Below are positions 1 to 7,350 of a stretch of DNA of 16,787 bases, piece by piece (positions within the stretch are counted from its first letter, which is position 1; each line of letters opens with the position of its first letter). A model generated the notes under the pieces. That model made no database searches. It was not told where the DNA came from and was given only the letters and a program-made list of their open reading frames with translations. Origin of the DNA: an uncultured Christensenellaceae bacterium (GTDB taxonomy: Bacteria > Bacillota > Clostridia > Christensenellales > Borkfalkiaceae). The position numbers and the translations under genes were made by a program. The stretch lies in the NCBI GenBank assembly GCA_910587625.1, contig CAJUMW010000014.1, positions 39,822-56,608 of the forward strand, written 5' to 3'.

Positions 1-710
1 TAATCGATTACAACCAAGCCGTCTGCAAGGCGCAGCGCATTTTCAAGACTGTCCGTCAAACGCTTTAAAATGCCTTCTTTTATTACAAGCCTATCGATTA
101 CAACCGAAATGTTGTGCCTTATATTTTTTTCAAGCTTTATTTCCTCTTGAAGGTCGTAAATTATATTGTCGATTTTTACTCTTCCGTAACCGCTCTTTTT
201 AAAGCCTGCAAGCTCCTTGACAAACTCACCCTTCTTGCCGCGAAAAACAGGCGCTTCAACTATTATTTTGCTGCCTTCGGGCAAAAGCATTACTCTGTCG
301 GCTATTTCATCGACAGACTGTCTGCGTATTTCCCGACCGCAGTTCGGGCAGTGCGGAATGCCGACGCGCGCATAAAGCAACCTGAAATAATCGTAAATCT
401 CGGTAACTGTTCCGACCGTTGAACGCGGATTGTGCGAAGTGGTTTTTTGGTCTATGGAAATTGCAGGAGAAAGCCCGTCGATAAACTCGACGTCGGGTTT
501 TTCCATTTGTCCCAAAAACTGCCTTGCATAGGAGGAAAGACTTTCGATATACCGTCTTTGTCCCTCGGCGAATATCGTATCGAATGCAAGCGTAGATTTA
601 CCGCTGCCAGAAAGCCCCGTAAATACAGTAAGCGTGTTTCGAGGAATATGCACGTCAATATTTTTAAGGTTATTTTCCTTTGCGCCTTTAACAAAAATTT
701 CTTCTTTCAT
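1..710 (-). CDS. uvrA: Excinuclease ABC subunit A, N-terminal part (runs off left edge)
   Basis: Damage-sensing ATPase of nucleotide excision repair; it loads UvrB onto lesions. The visible part is the first 236 codons, and the gene continues beyond base 1. The family is about 940 residues long. Residues 32-39 read GLSGSGKS, the Walker A loop of the first ABC ATPase half, followed by the family-typical stretch RRYIESLSSYARQFLGQM. A CPNCG cysteine pair follows at roughly residue 120, after YARVGIPH, as in Gram-positive UvrA. The rest covers the UvrB-binding region. The ATG at 708-710 overlaps the uvrB stop in an ATGA arrangement. The local ribosome binding site is weak, so translation is probably coupled to uvrB. 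The order uvrB-uvrA is the usual one in Bacillota. Confidence 0.97.
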   Translation of the reverse strand, partial: MKEEIFVKGAKENNLKNIDVHIPRNTLTVFTGLSGSGKSTLAFDTIFAEGQRRYIESLSSYARQFLGQMEKPDVEFIDGLSPAISIDQKTTSHNPRSTVGTVTEIYDYFRLLYARVGIPHCPNCGREIRRQSVDEIADRVMLLPEGSKIIVEAPVFRGKKGEFVKELAGFKKSGYGRVKIDNIIYDLQEEIKLEKNIRHNISVVIDRLVIKEGILKRLTDSLENALRLADGLVVID

Positions 711-2674
711 TGCTTTTTCATCTTTATTAATTTTTTTCTTAACTCGGAAATCGCGTCGCGTATCTCTATGGCGCGTTCAAAATCGAGTTGAGCCGAAGCC
801 ACCTTCATAAGCGCCTTCAACTTTTCTATTTCCTGAGGGATATCGGCAGGCTTTATATCGTCGACGGACGATTTTTTGCCCGTGATGCCTATTGAATTTT
901 TTACTTCTTTTATTATTGTTCTCGGTACTATTCCGTGTTTTTCGTTATAGTCGCGTTGAATTTTTCTGCGGCGATTAGTTTCGTCAATGGCTCTTTTCAT
1001 ACTGCCGGTAACGGTATCGGCATACATTATAACTCTGCCCTCGGCATTTCGCGCCGCTCTGCCTATGGTCTGAATAAGTGAGGTTTCGCTTCGTAAAAAG
1101 CCCTCTTTATCCGCGTCTAAAATTGCAACAAGCTTTACTTCGGGCAAATCAAGCCCCTCTCTTAAGAGATTGATACCACAGAGAATATCAAACTCTCCGC
1201 TGCGAAGCCCGTTTACTATTTCGATGCGCTCCAAGGCGTCAATATCGCTGTGCATATACCGCACCCTTAATCCGTGTTCCTTTAAATAGTCGGTTAGGCT
1301 CTCCGCCATACGTTTAGTCATTGTTGTTACAAGAATACGACCGCCCGATGATATGACGCCTTTCGCTTCACCCAAAAGGTCGTCAATTTGAGATTTGGTG
1401 GGCCTAACTGAAATTTCCGGGTCAATAAGTCCCGTAGGACGTATTATCTGCTCGACAATATTCCCGGCTTGTCCCAATTCATAGGGCGCAGGCGTAGCCG
1501 ATACGCAAATAAGCTGTGGTACGCGAGCATCAAACTCCTCAAACGTCAAAGGTCGATTGTCGTATGCCGACTGCAATCTGAAGCCGTATCCTACCAAATT
1601 TTCCTTTCTCGACCTGTCCCCGTGATACATTGCGCGTATTTGCGGAATAGTCATATGACTCTCATCTATAAACACTAAAAATTTGCCTGCGGGGAAATAG
1701 TCAAGCAATGTAAAAGAAGGTTCCCCCGGGCTTCTGCCGTCGAAATAACGGCTATAGTTTTCAACTCCGCTGCAATATCCGATTTCGCGCATCATTTCCA
1801 AATCGAAAGTTGTGCGCTGTTCAAGCCGCTGCGCTTCCAACAGCTTTCCTTCGTCACGGAAAACTTTTACTTCGTCTTTAAGGTCACGTTCAATCAAAGA
1901 AAGTGCAGACTTCATTTTGTCGTTTCCCACAGCATATTGACTTGCAGGAAATATCAAAACGTGCTTGAGTTCGGAAACGATATTGCCTGTAAGCGCATCC
2001 TCTTCGCAAATTTTGTCTATTTCGTCACCGAAGAACTCGACCCTTATTGCAATTTCCGAATTGCTTGCAGGAAATATTTCGACCGTATCGCCGCGAACTC
2101 GAAACGACGAGCGCTGAAAATCGATATCACGCCTAGCATACTGAATTTCCACAAGTTTTTTTATCAAATAGTCGCGCTCAATTTCCATACCGGGGCGCAA
2201 ACTTATTGCAAGCCTGAAATACTCCTCGGGTGCGCCGAGTCCGTAGATGCAACTTACGGAAGCAACTACAATTACGTCCTCGCGTTCACCGAGCGAACTC
2301 GTTGCCGAGTTTCGCAACTTGTCGATTTCGTCGTTTAAACTCATATCCTTTTCGATATAAGTATCCGTCGAGGGTATGTAGCTTTCGGGCTGGTAATAGT
2401 CGTAATAAGAAACAAAGTACTCCACGCGGTTGTTTGGAAAAAATTCTTTGAACTCGTTACACAACTGTGCTGCAAGAGTCTTATTGTGCGCTATAACCAA
2501 AGTAGGACGGTTGACATTTTGAATTACGTTTGCCATCGTAAAAGTTTTACCGCTACCCGTAACCCCCACCAACAGCTGCGTTCTTATACCGTCAATAACC
2601 CCTTCGGTTAAGCTTTGAATAGCCTGAGGCTGATCTCCGGTAGGTTTAAATTTTGAATGTAATTCAAACTTCAT
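707..2674 (-). CDS. uvrB: Excinuclease ABC subunit B
   Basis: Cytosolic helicase-like subunit of the UvrABC repair nuclease; it verifies damage and recruits UvrC. The protein has 655 residues, close to the 660-670 of relatives. Walker A is GVTGSGKT at 37-44. The beta-hairpin used to probe DNA starts at YYDYYQP near residue 90. The Walker B/DEAD-type motif is DESH at 337-340, and the helicase motif QTIGRAARN lies in the second RecA-like domain. A C-terminal UVR helix pair (near 615-655) contacts UvrC. The start fits the family N-terminus (FELHSKFKPTGDQPQAI). No Shine-Dalgarno sequence precedes it. Two promoters and a LexA box lie upstream. The gene is co-transcribed with uvrA. Confidence 0.99.
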   Translation of the reverse strand: MKFELHSKFKPTGDQPQAIQSLTEGVIDGIRTQLLVGVTGSGKTFTMANVIQNVNRPTLVIAHNKTLAAQLCNEFKEFFPNNRVEYFVSYYDYYQPESYIPSTDTYIEKDMSLNDEIDKLRNSATSSLGEREDVIVVASVSCIYGLGAPEEYFRLAISLRPGMEIERDYLIKKLVEIQYARRDIDFQRSSFRVRGDTVEIFPASNSEIAIRVEFFGDEIDKICEEDALTGNIVSELKHVLIFPASQYAVGNDKMKSALSLIERDLKDEVKVFRDEGKLLEAQRLEQRTTFDLEMMREIGYCSGVENYSRYFDGRSPGEPSFTLLDYFPAGKFLVFIDESHMTIPQIRAMYHGDRSRKENLVGYGFRLQSAYDNRPLTFEEFDARVPQLICVSATPAPYELGQAGNIVEQIIRPTGLIDPEISVRPTKSQIDDLLGEAKGVISSGGRILVTTMTKRMAESLTDYLKEHGLRVRYMHSDIDALERIEIVNGLRSGEFDILCGINLLREGLDLPEVKLVAILDADKEGFLRSETSLIQTIGRAARNAEGRVIMYADTVTGSMKRAIDETNRRRKIQRDYNEKHGIVPRTIIKEVKNSIGITGKKSSVDDIKPADIPQEIEKLKALMKVASAQLDFERAIEIRDAISELRKKLIKMKKQ

Positions 2675-2684
2675 ATCATAAGAA

Positions 2685-2713
2685 ATTATACCCTATTTTA
2701 AAATTTTTTACAA
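2685..2713 (-). promoter_or_regulatory. uvrB proximal promoter (P2), nearly leaderless
   Basis: On the minus strand, TTGTAA (2708-2713) and a perfect TATAAT (2685-2690) are separated by 17 bases. The -10 box ends only 10 bases before the uvrB ATG. Initiation 6-8 bases downstream would therefore leave a leader of only about 1-5 bases. The match is sigma-A type; the start site is inferred. Confidence 0.7.
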
Positions 2714-2739
2714 CTGTTTGAATGTGCATTTTTACAAAA

Positions 2740-2768
2740 AAATAAACTTTTGTTCGTGTTTTTGTCAA
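2740..2768 (-). promoter_or_regulatory. uvrB distal promoter (P1), overlapped by a LexA box
   Basis: Minus-strand TTGACA (2763-2768), a perfect -35 box, is followed after 17 bases by TTATTT (2740-2745), a weaker -10. The spacer contains the LexA-type palindrome, so repressor and polymerase would compete for the same DNA. A transcript from here would have a leader of about 59 bases before uvrB. Confidence 0.5.
2743..2756 (-). promoter_or_regulatory. LexA (SOS) operator upstream of uvrBA
   Basis: The minus strand reads CGAACAAAAGTTTA. It matches 12 of 14 positions of the Bacillus LexA/DinR consensus CGAACRNRYGTTYG and fits the clostridial form GAAC-N4-GTTT exactly. Its position in front of uvrB, a known SOS gene in Bacillota, supports the call. 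It lies inside the spacer of the distal promoter, so DNA damage is expected to derepress that promoter. Confidence 0.8.
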
Positions 2769-2770
2769 CT

Positions 2771-2808
2771 AAAAACGCCCTTGCGAAAACAAATCGCAGG
2801 GGCGTTTT
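2771..2808 (-). terminator. Intrinsic terminator after pnp
   Basis: A 14-base inverted repeat (2772-2785 with 2795-2808, one G-U pair) has a 9-base loop. It is followed on the minus strand by a run of T (2775-2771). It starts 8 bases after the pnp stop and ends the rpsO-pnp transcript. The flanking A/T runs could also let it act in the opposite direction, but no gene faces it. Confidence 0.92.
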
Positions 2809-2815
2809 ATTTATT

Positions 2816-4909
2816 TTAAGATAATTTTTCCAAAAGTTTGAGGTCAATACCCTTATCGCCGATTTTTATAATTTCAACTTTTACGGTATCGCCGATTTTA
2901 ACGACGTCCTCAACCTTTTCAACACGCTTGTCCGAAAGCTTTGAAATGTGAATCATACCGTCTTTACCGGGAGCAAACTCGACAAATGCGCCGAAGTTGA
3001 GAATTCTTACAACTGTTCCGACAAACATATCTCCGATTTCGGGATCGTGAGCAATGTTGAGTATAATCGACTTTGCTTTAAGCGCATTTTCGATAGGCCC
3101 TACGCAAGAAACATAACCTCTGCCGCTGTCATCCTCGTTAAATTCGATTTGAGTACTCGTTTCTTCCATAATCTTTTTGATTACGCAGCCCTGCTTGCCG
3201 ATGACGTCGCCGATTTTTTCGGGATTGATTTCAAAGCTGACAATCTTGGGAGCATAAACCGAAAGCTCGGAAGCTACTTCGGGAACACATTCAAGCATTT
3301 TAGAGAGAATGAACTGTCTACCCTCGTTAGCTTGATTGATTGCGGTGTGCATAATCTCTTCGGAAATGCCTTTAATTTTGATATCCATCTGAATTGCCGT
3401 AATACCCTTAGTAGTTCCGGCAACCTTAAAGTCCATATCTCCCAAAAAGTCCTCTAAGCCCTGAATATCGGTGAGAACCTTGAACTCTCCAGTTTCCTGA
3501 TTTTTGATAAGACCCATTGCAACGCCTGCTACGGGAGCTTTAATAGGAACGCCCGCATTCATAAGAGCCATTGTCGAGCCGCAAACCGACGCCATTGACG
3601 ACGAGCCGTTAGAGGACGTAATATCGTTTACTACTCTAATAGCATAGGGGAAGCTTTCCTCGTCGGGAAGCACGGGAATAAGAGCGCGTTCCGCAAGTGC
3701 GCCGTGACCTATTTCACGCCTGCCGGGAGAACGGAGAGCTTTTGCCTCACCCGTGCAATAGCCGGGGAAATTGTATTGGTGCATATATCTCTTTGAAGTT
3801 TCTTCGTCGAGCCCTTCAAGCTTTTGAGCCTCTCCGAGCATGCCGAGCGTACAGGTCGTAAGCGTTTGGGTTTGTCCTCTTGTAAATATAGCAGATCCGT
3901 GTACTCGGGGAAGAATTCCCTTTTCGCACCAAATGGGGCGCACGTCTTTAAGACCTCTGCCGTCGGGACGAATGCCTTTGTCGAATATCTTTGCGCGAAC
4001 CTTTTCTTTAGTGAGGTAGTAAAGGCTGTCTTTAATTTCGCGCTTGTTGTCGGGATATATTTCAGCGAAATGTTCCAAAATTTCCGCTTCTGCTTTATTT
4101 TGTCTTGCTTCTCTCTCCTGTCTGTCAAATGTATCGATAGCCCAATCTATTTTTTCGCTCGCATATTCCCTTACAGTCTTATCAAGCTCTTCGGGAATGT
4201 GATAAAGCTCGATTTCAAGCTTAGGTTTGCCGACCTCTGGAACGATTTTTTCTTCGATGAACTTGCAAATTTTCTTTATTTCTTCGTGACCGAACATAAT
4301 TGCGCCGACCATTTCGTCGTTGGTAACTTCGTCCGCGCCGGCTTCAATCATTAAAATAGCGTCTTTTGTTCCTGCAAGATTGAGATGAATTCTGCTCTTC
4401 TCGCGCTGAGCAAGGTCGGGATTGATAACGTACTTGCCGTCAACCATTCCAACTACAACCGAGCCCGTAGGTCCGGCCCAAGGAATATCAGAAATTGCTA
4501 TTGCAACGGAAGAACCTATCATTGCGAGAGGTTCGGGAGAAATGTCGGGCTCTACCGAGAGAGCCTGCGCCGTAACTACAACGTCGTTGAAAAGCCCCTT
4601 GGGGAAAAGCGGCCTTAAAGGTCTGTCGATAAGTCTTGCGGTAAGAATTGCCTTGTCGCTTGCTCTGCCTTCGCGCTTTTTAAATCCGCCTGGGATTTTG
4701 CCGATTGAGTACATCTTCTCTTCATAGTCTACCTGCAAAGGGAAGAAATCCATTCCGTCACGGGGTGCAGCCGACATACATACGGAAACCATAACTACGG
4801 TTTCTCCGCACCTTACAACGCACGAACCGTTTGTCTGTTCGGCGTACTTACCCGTTTCGATAATTACGTCTTTTCCGCCGACTTTAAGTGTAAATTGTTT
4901 GTTGTTCAT
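2816..4909 (-). CDS. pnp: Polyribonucleotide nucleotidyltransferase (PNPase)
   Basis: Phosphorolytic 3'-5' exoribonuclease that degrades RNA to nucleoside diphosphates and can add tails in reverse; a trimeric ring in the cytosol. The 697 residues match the family length (about 700). There are two RNase PH-like domains: the first begins near residue 10, and the second (from about 310) carries the conserved FTRGQTQ stretch and the acidic metal-binding stretch around GDMDFKVAGT. A KH domain with the GKQG loop lies near 550-610 and an S1 domain near 620-695. A clear ribosome binding site (AAGGAGAA, plus-strand 4917-4924) precedes the ATG. The gene follows rpsO and is probably co-transcribed with it through two intergenic hairpins. 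Confidence 0.99.
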   Translation of the reverse strand: MNNKQFTLKVGGKDVIIETGKYAEQTNGSCVVRCGETVVMVSVCMSAAPRDGMDFFPLQVDYEEKMYSIGKIPGGFKKREGRASDKAILTARLIDRPLRPLFPKGLFNDVVVTAQALSVEPDISPEPLAMIGSSVAIAISDIPWAGPTGSVVVGMVDGKYVINPDLAQREKSRIHLNLAGTKDAILMIEAGADEVTNDEMVGAIMFGHEEIKKICKFIEEKIVPEVGKPKLEIELYHIPEELDKTVREYASEKIDWAIDTFDRQEREARQNKAEAEILEHFAEIYPDNKREIKDSLYYLTKEKVRAKIFDKGIRPDGRGLKDVRPIWCEKGILPRVHGSAIFTRGQTQTLTTCTLGMLGEAQKLEGLDEETSKRYMHQYNFPGYCTGEAKALRSPGRREIGHGALAERALIPVLPDEESFPYAIRVVNDITSSNGSSSMASVCGSTMALMNAGVPIKAPVAGVAMGLIKNQETGEFKVLTDIQGLEDFLGDMDFKVAGTTKGITAIQMDIKIKGISEEIMHTAINQANEGRQFILSKMLECVPEVASELSVYAPKIVSFEINPEKIGDVIGKQGCVIKKIMEETSTQIEFNEDDSGRGYVSCVGPIENALKAKSIILNIAHDPEIGDMFVGTVVRILNFGAFVEFAPGKDGMIHISKLSDKRVEKVEDVVKIGDTVKVEIIKIGDKGIDLKLLEKLS

Positions 4910-4932
4910 ATATCTGTTCTCCTTGTTCTTGT

Positions 4933-4954
4933 GTCTGCGACCCGTGCCGCAAAC
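4933..4954 (-). promoter_or_regulatory. Hairpin in the pnp 5' leader
   Basis: On the minus strand GTTTGCG and CGCAGAC (plus 4948-4954 and 4933-4939) form a 7-pair stem with one G-U pair and an 8-base loop. It ends 9 bases before the ribosome binding site of pnp. No T-run follows, so it is not a terminator. In E. coli the pnp leader carries an RNase III-cut stem through which PNPase controls its own synthesis; an analogous role here is inference. Confidence 0.45.
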
Positions 4955-4955
4955 G

Positions 4956-4991
4956 AAAAATGAGCGTGACTATATCAGCCCCGCTCTTTTT
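4956..4991 (-). terminator. Hairpin with T-run between rpsO and pnp (partial terminator)
   Basis: Starting about 3 bases after the rpsO stop, the minus strand forms GAGCG/CGCTC (plus 4982-4986 with 4962-4966). An inner GGCT/AGTC helix (one G-U pair, 5-base loop) and an outer A/T extension complete it. ATTTTT follows. The shape is that of an intrinsic terminator. As no promoter is evident before pnp, it probably acts as an attenuator that gives more rpsO than pnp mRNA. Confidence 0.65.
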
Positions 4992-4993
4992 AA

Positions 4994-5248
4994 TTACTTT
5001 CTCAAATTCAACGCTGCGACTATTGCACGGTATCTTTCGATATCCTTGCTCTTCAAATAGTCTAAAAGTCCCCTGCGGCGACCGACCATTTTCAAAAGTC
5101 CACGGCGTGAATGATTATCGTGAATATGCTCTTTAAGGTGCTCGTTGAGATGATTTATTCTCTCTGTCAAAAGCGCTATCTGCACTTCGGGTGAACCTGT
5201 GTCACCTTCCTTTATTGCGTATTTTGCGATAATTTCCTTCTTTTCCAT
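4994..5248 (-). CDS. rpsO: 30S ribosomal protein S15
   Basis: Primary binder of the 16S rRNA central domain in small-subunit assembly. The 84-residue product is slightly shorter than the usual 88-89 and carries the family core TGSPEVQIALLTERI followed by the HSRRGLL and VGRRRGLLDYL segments. It is basic and helical throughout. A consensus ribosome binding site AGGAGG (plus 5258-5263) sits 9 bases before the ATG. The gene has its own promoter and a structured leader, and it is followed by pnp, a widespread pairing. Confidence 0.99.
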   Translation of the reverse strand: MEKKEIIAKYAIKEGDTGSPEVQIALLTERINHLNEHLKEHIHDNHSRRGLLKMVGRRRGLLDYLKSKDIERYRAIVAALNLRK

Positions 5249-5280
5249 TTAATTTATCCTCCTATGGAATATTTGCGAAA

Positions 5281-5315
5281 ACAAAGCGCAACGTTGAGTA
5301 TTCGCTTGGCTTTGT
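5281..5315 (-). promoter_or_regulatory. Structured rpsO leader (candidate S15 autoregulatory RNA)
   Basis: Within the roughly 75-base leader, ACAAAGC pairs with GCTTTGT (7 pairs; plus 5309-5315 with 5281-5287). The enclosed segment can form a further AGCG/CGTT helix with a 9-base loop. S15 represses its own mRNA through differently shaped leaders in several phyla. The regulatory role here is inferred from position and fold only. Confidence 0.4.
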
Positions 5316-5330
5316 AACCGTAACGATATA

Positions 5331-5359
5331 ATTTTAACATACTGTTTTTAAAAATGCAA
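5331..5359 (-). promoter_or_regulatory. Promoter of rpsO-pnp
   Basis: On the minus strand TTGCAT (5354-5359) and TAAAAT (5331-5336) are 17 bases apart, with an A/T-rich spacer. Initiation is expected near 5324, giving a leader of about 75 bases. The -35 box lies within the terminator-like hairpin that follows hemZ. Confidence 0.75.
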
Positions 5360-5377
5360 ATATTTTGACGGCATTTT
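5350..5377 (-). terminator. Weak terminator-like hairpin after hemZ
   Basis: Two bases after the hemZ stop, AAAATGC and GCATTTT (plus 5371-5377 and 5351-5357) form a 7-pair stem with a 13-base loop. On the minus strand the second arm ends in TTTTT. Low G+C and the large loop make it a weak terminator. It overlaps the rpsO -35 box. Confidence 0.45.
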
Positions 5378-5379
5378 AT

Positions 5380-6744
5380 TTAATCTTTAAACAACTTATT
5401 GCGCTCCTCTATAATTTTATCGCATTTTTCTATATAAGTCGGTATATCTTTGGGGGCGGCATAACGCTCTATCCTGTCCTCGCTGCCATAAAAACGCTTT
5501 GAAATTGCATTTGCACCTACAGCTATGTTATCGGTAATCTCCTCCATAACGTCTATATTGTAGACACACGCCTTACCTTTTTTTGCCCAGCCCACGTTTT
5601 CAAGTCCGCCTGCCTGATATTTTTGTCGGTAAAGATAATAAGGCTCATACCCTGCGGAGGTCAGCTTTTCACGGGAAAGCGCAATCATATCCGAAATTCC
5701 TGATACGTTTAGCCTTTTTAAGCCTTCTTTAAGTTTAGCCCCCGACTTCAAAGATAGCGTATGAACAGTAATGTTTTCGGGGTCAAGCTCTATTGCCCTG
5801 TCTAATGAATACGAAAAGTCGTTTACCGTTTCGTCGGCAAGCCCCGCTATCAAGTCGAGATTTATGTCAAACCCGTATTTTTTTGACGCGGCGTAAGCCT
5901 CTAAGGTCTGCGCGCTCGTATGCTTTCTGCCGATTTTTTGAAGAGTCAAATCGTTAAAAGTCTGCGGATTGACGCAAATTCTGTTCACGCCGAAATCCCT
6001 TGCCGACTTTAACTTTTCTTCGCAGAAAACGTCCGGTCTGCCAGCCTCCACGGTATATTCCACTTTACCGTCAAAAATGCGATTGACCCCCATATATGCC
6101 TTAACTAACAGTGAATTATCAAGCACAAAGGGCGTGCCGCCGCCAATATAAATACTGCGTAAATTATTGATTAGCGGCCTTACACTTTCAAGCTCTTTGA
6201 TAAGGCAATCAACATATTTTTCGACGTAAATTTTTGTTTTTTCGATTGGCGCGGTAATAAAAGAACAATACTCGCACTTTGTAGGGCAGAAAGGCAAACT
6301 TATATATAAATCCTGTCCGCCCTTTTCATAAAGCCCCTTTTGAGCTTGAAGAACACGCTTTACAAGTTGAGTATTGCTTGGCGACACGCACATATCGTCA
6401 AACAGCTTCTCAAAGCTACCGCCCGAGGCAATTTCGGTATAGGCAAGTTTTGTTGGGCGTATGCCCGTCAGTGCACCCCAAGGCAAGTTATAGCCTTTTA
6501 TCTTAGAAAGCACCTTATAAAACGCAAGCTTACACGAGCGCTTAGCCAAACGTTTAAATACAAGCTCGTCTTCTGCTTTGTTTTCTTCTTCGAAATCGAA
6601 AAATTCACCGTTGTACTCTATTGAATTATAAAATTTTCCGCCCGAACTTGAAAAGTAGTGCGTAAAGTTTTCGTTTTCGCAATCAAACGCACTTAAAACA
6701 AGCATTATTTCGGGACGAAGCGCTTCGACATTTGTATCAAGCAT
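5380..6744 (-). CDS. hemZ: HemZ-like radical SAM protein (coproporphyrinogen dehydrogenase family)
   Basis: Radical SAM enzyme of the HemN/HemW/HemZ group. It has 454 residues, somewhat shorter than Bacillus HemZ. The [4Fe-4S] motif is CPTKCEYC with cysteines 153, 157 and 160. The fourth cysteine of true HemN (CxxxCxxCxC) is replaced by Phe. GGGTP, the SAM-binding glycine motif, is at 201-205. An N-terminal domain of about 140 residues precedes the barrel, which separates it from HemW. HemZ has been proposed to oxidise coproporphyrinogen III anaerobically. No other haem gene is visible here, so the substrate is uncertain. The ATG directly abuts the stop of the upstream hydrolase gene, with GAGGAA as ribosome binding site. 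The rel-hydrolase-hemZ order is typical of Clostridia. Confidence 0.82.
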   Translation of the reverse strand: MLDTNVEALRPEIMLVLSAFDCENENFTHYFSSSGGKFYNSIEYNGEFFDFEEENKAEDELVFKRLAKRSCKLAFYKVLSKIKGYNLPWGALTGIRPTKLAYTEIASGGSFEKLFDDMCVSPSNTQLVKRVLQAQKGLYEKGGQDLYISLPFCPTKCEYCSFITAPIEKTKIYVEKYVDCLIKELESVRPLINNLRSIYIGGGTPFVLDNSLLVKAYMGVNRIFDGKVEYTVEAGRPDVFCEEKLKSARDFGVNRICVNPQTFNDLTLQKIGRKHTSAQTLEAYAASKKYGFDINLDLIAGLADETVNDFSYSLDRAIELDPENITVHTLSLKSGAKLKEGLKRLNVSGISDMIALSREKLTSAGYEPYYLYRQKYQAGGLENVGWAKKGKACVYNIDVMEEITDNIAVGANAISKRFYGSEDRIERYAAPKDIPTYIEKCDKIIEERNKLFKD

Positions 6745-7350
6745 CTATAAATTCCTCATATATCCGTTAAATTTACGCTCGCAATCAAGCGTCGTATCTT
6801 CCCCGTGACCGCAATAAATTTTAAAATTTCCGTCGAGCGAGCCGAGCTTTGAAAGACTGTTTAAAAGCTTTGAATAATTGCCCGTAGGCAAATCGCACCT
6901 ACCTATATTGCCGCAAAAAAGCGTATCTCCCGAAAATAAAAAGTTATCGATTAAATAACAAACGCTGCCTTCGGAATGCCCCGATGTTTCCAAAACTTTG
7001 ACTCTTAATCCGCTTAAATGCAAAGTGTCTCCGTCGCTTACGGTTTTTGCAATTTTAAAGTGCGGAACTGTTACACCCCCGAATATGCCGAGGTATTGGC
7101 TACTGAATATAAGATTTTTTTCCTTTTCACCGCAAATTATCTCTACACCGTTGTCATAAAACTTTTTACAGCCGCCGACATGGTCGAAGTGTCCGTGAGT
7201 TAAAAGTACAGCTTCAATTTTTATATTAAGATTTTTACATATATCATATACGCTTTGTTCGGCGCAATCAATCAAAAATCCATTGCAGCCGTTTGATATG
7301 AGATAGCTGTTAGAAAACCCGATATCCGAGAGAATTTTTAAAACTTTCAT
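6745..7350 (-). CDS. Metallo-beta-lactamase-fold hydrolase (glyoxalase II-like)
   Basis: Small cytosolic hydrolase of 201 residues with the binuclear metal motif HGHFDH (His52, His54, Asp56, His57). Later ligands lie in ETSGHSEGS, FSGDTLF and YCGHGED. This pattern is that of stand-alone glyoxalase II/YcbL-like proteins, which lack the C-terminal substrate domain of true glyoxalase II. The substrate is unknown. An in-frame TTG at 7351-7353 could add one residue. The ATG at 7348-7350 is preferred: it overlaps the rel TGA as TGATG and gives the family-like start MKVLKI. The gene is co-transcribed and translationally coupled with rel and hemZ. Confidence 0.9.
   Translation of the reverse strand: MKVLKILSDIGFSNSYLISNGCNGFLIDCAEQSVYDICKNLNIKIEAVLLTHGHFDHVGGCKKFYDNGVEIICGEKEKNLIFSSQYLGIFGGVTVPHFKIAKTVSDGDTLHLSGLRVKVLETSGHSEGSVCYLIDNFLFSGDTLFCGNIGRCDLPTGNYSKLLNSLSKLGSLDGNFKIYCGHGEDTTLDCERKFNGYMRNL

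Noticed and set aside
2675..2733. Nine-codon open frame in the uvrB leader
   Set aside because: It has no ribosome binding site, would exist only on the distal-promoter transcript, and is of a length expected by chance.
3824..4354. Plus-strand frame of 176 codons inside pnp
   Set aside because: It is antisense to the conserved pnp coding sequence, and the translation is cysteine- and phenylalanine-rich with no recognisable motif.
5380..6744. Assignment as HemW or HemN instead of HemZ
   Set aside because: A long N-terminal extension precedes the radical SAM motif, unlike HemW. The fourth cysteine of HemN is missing. The rel-hydrolase-hemZ neighbourhood fits HemZ.
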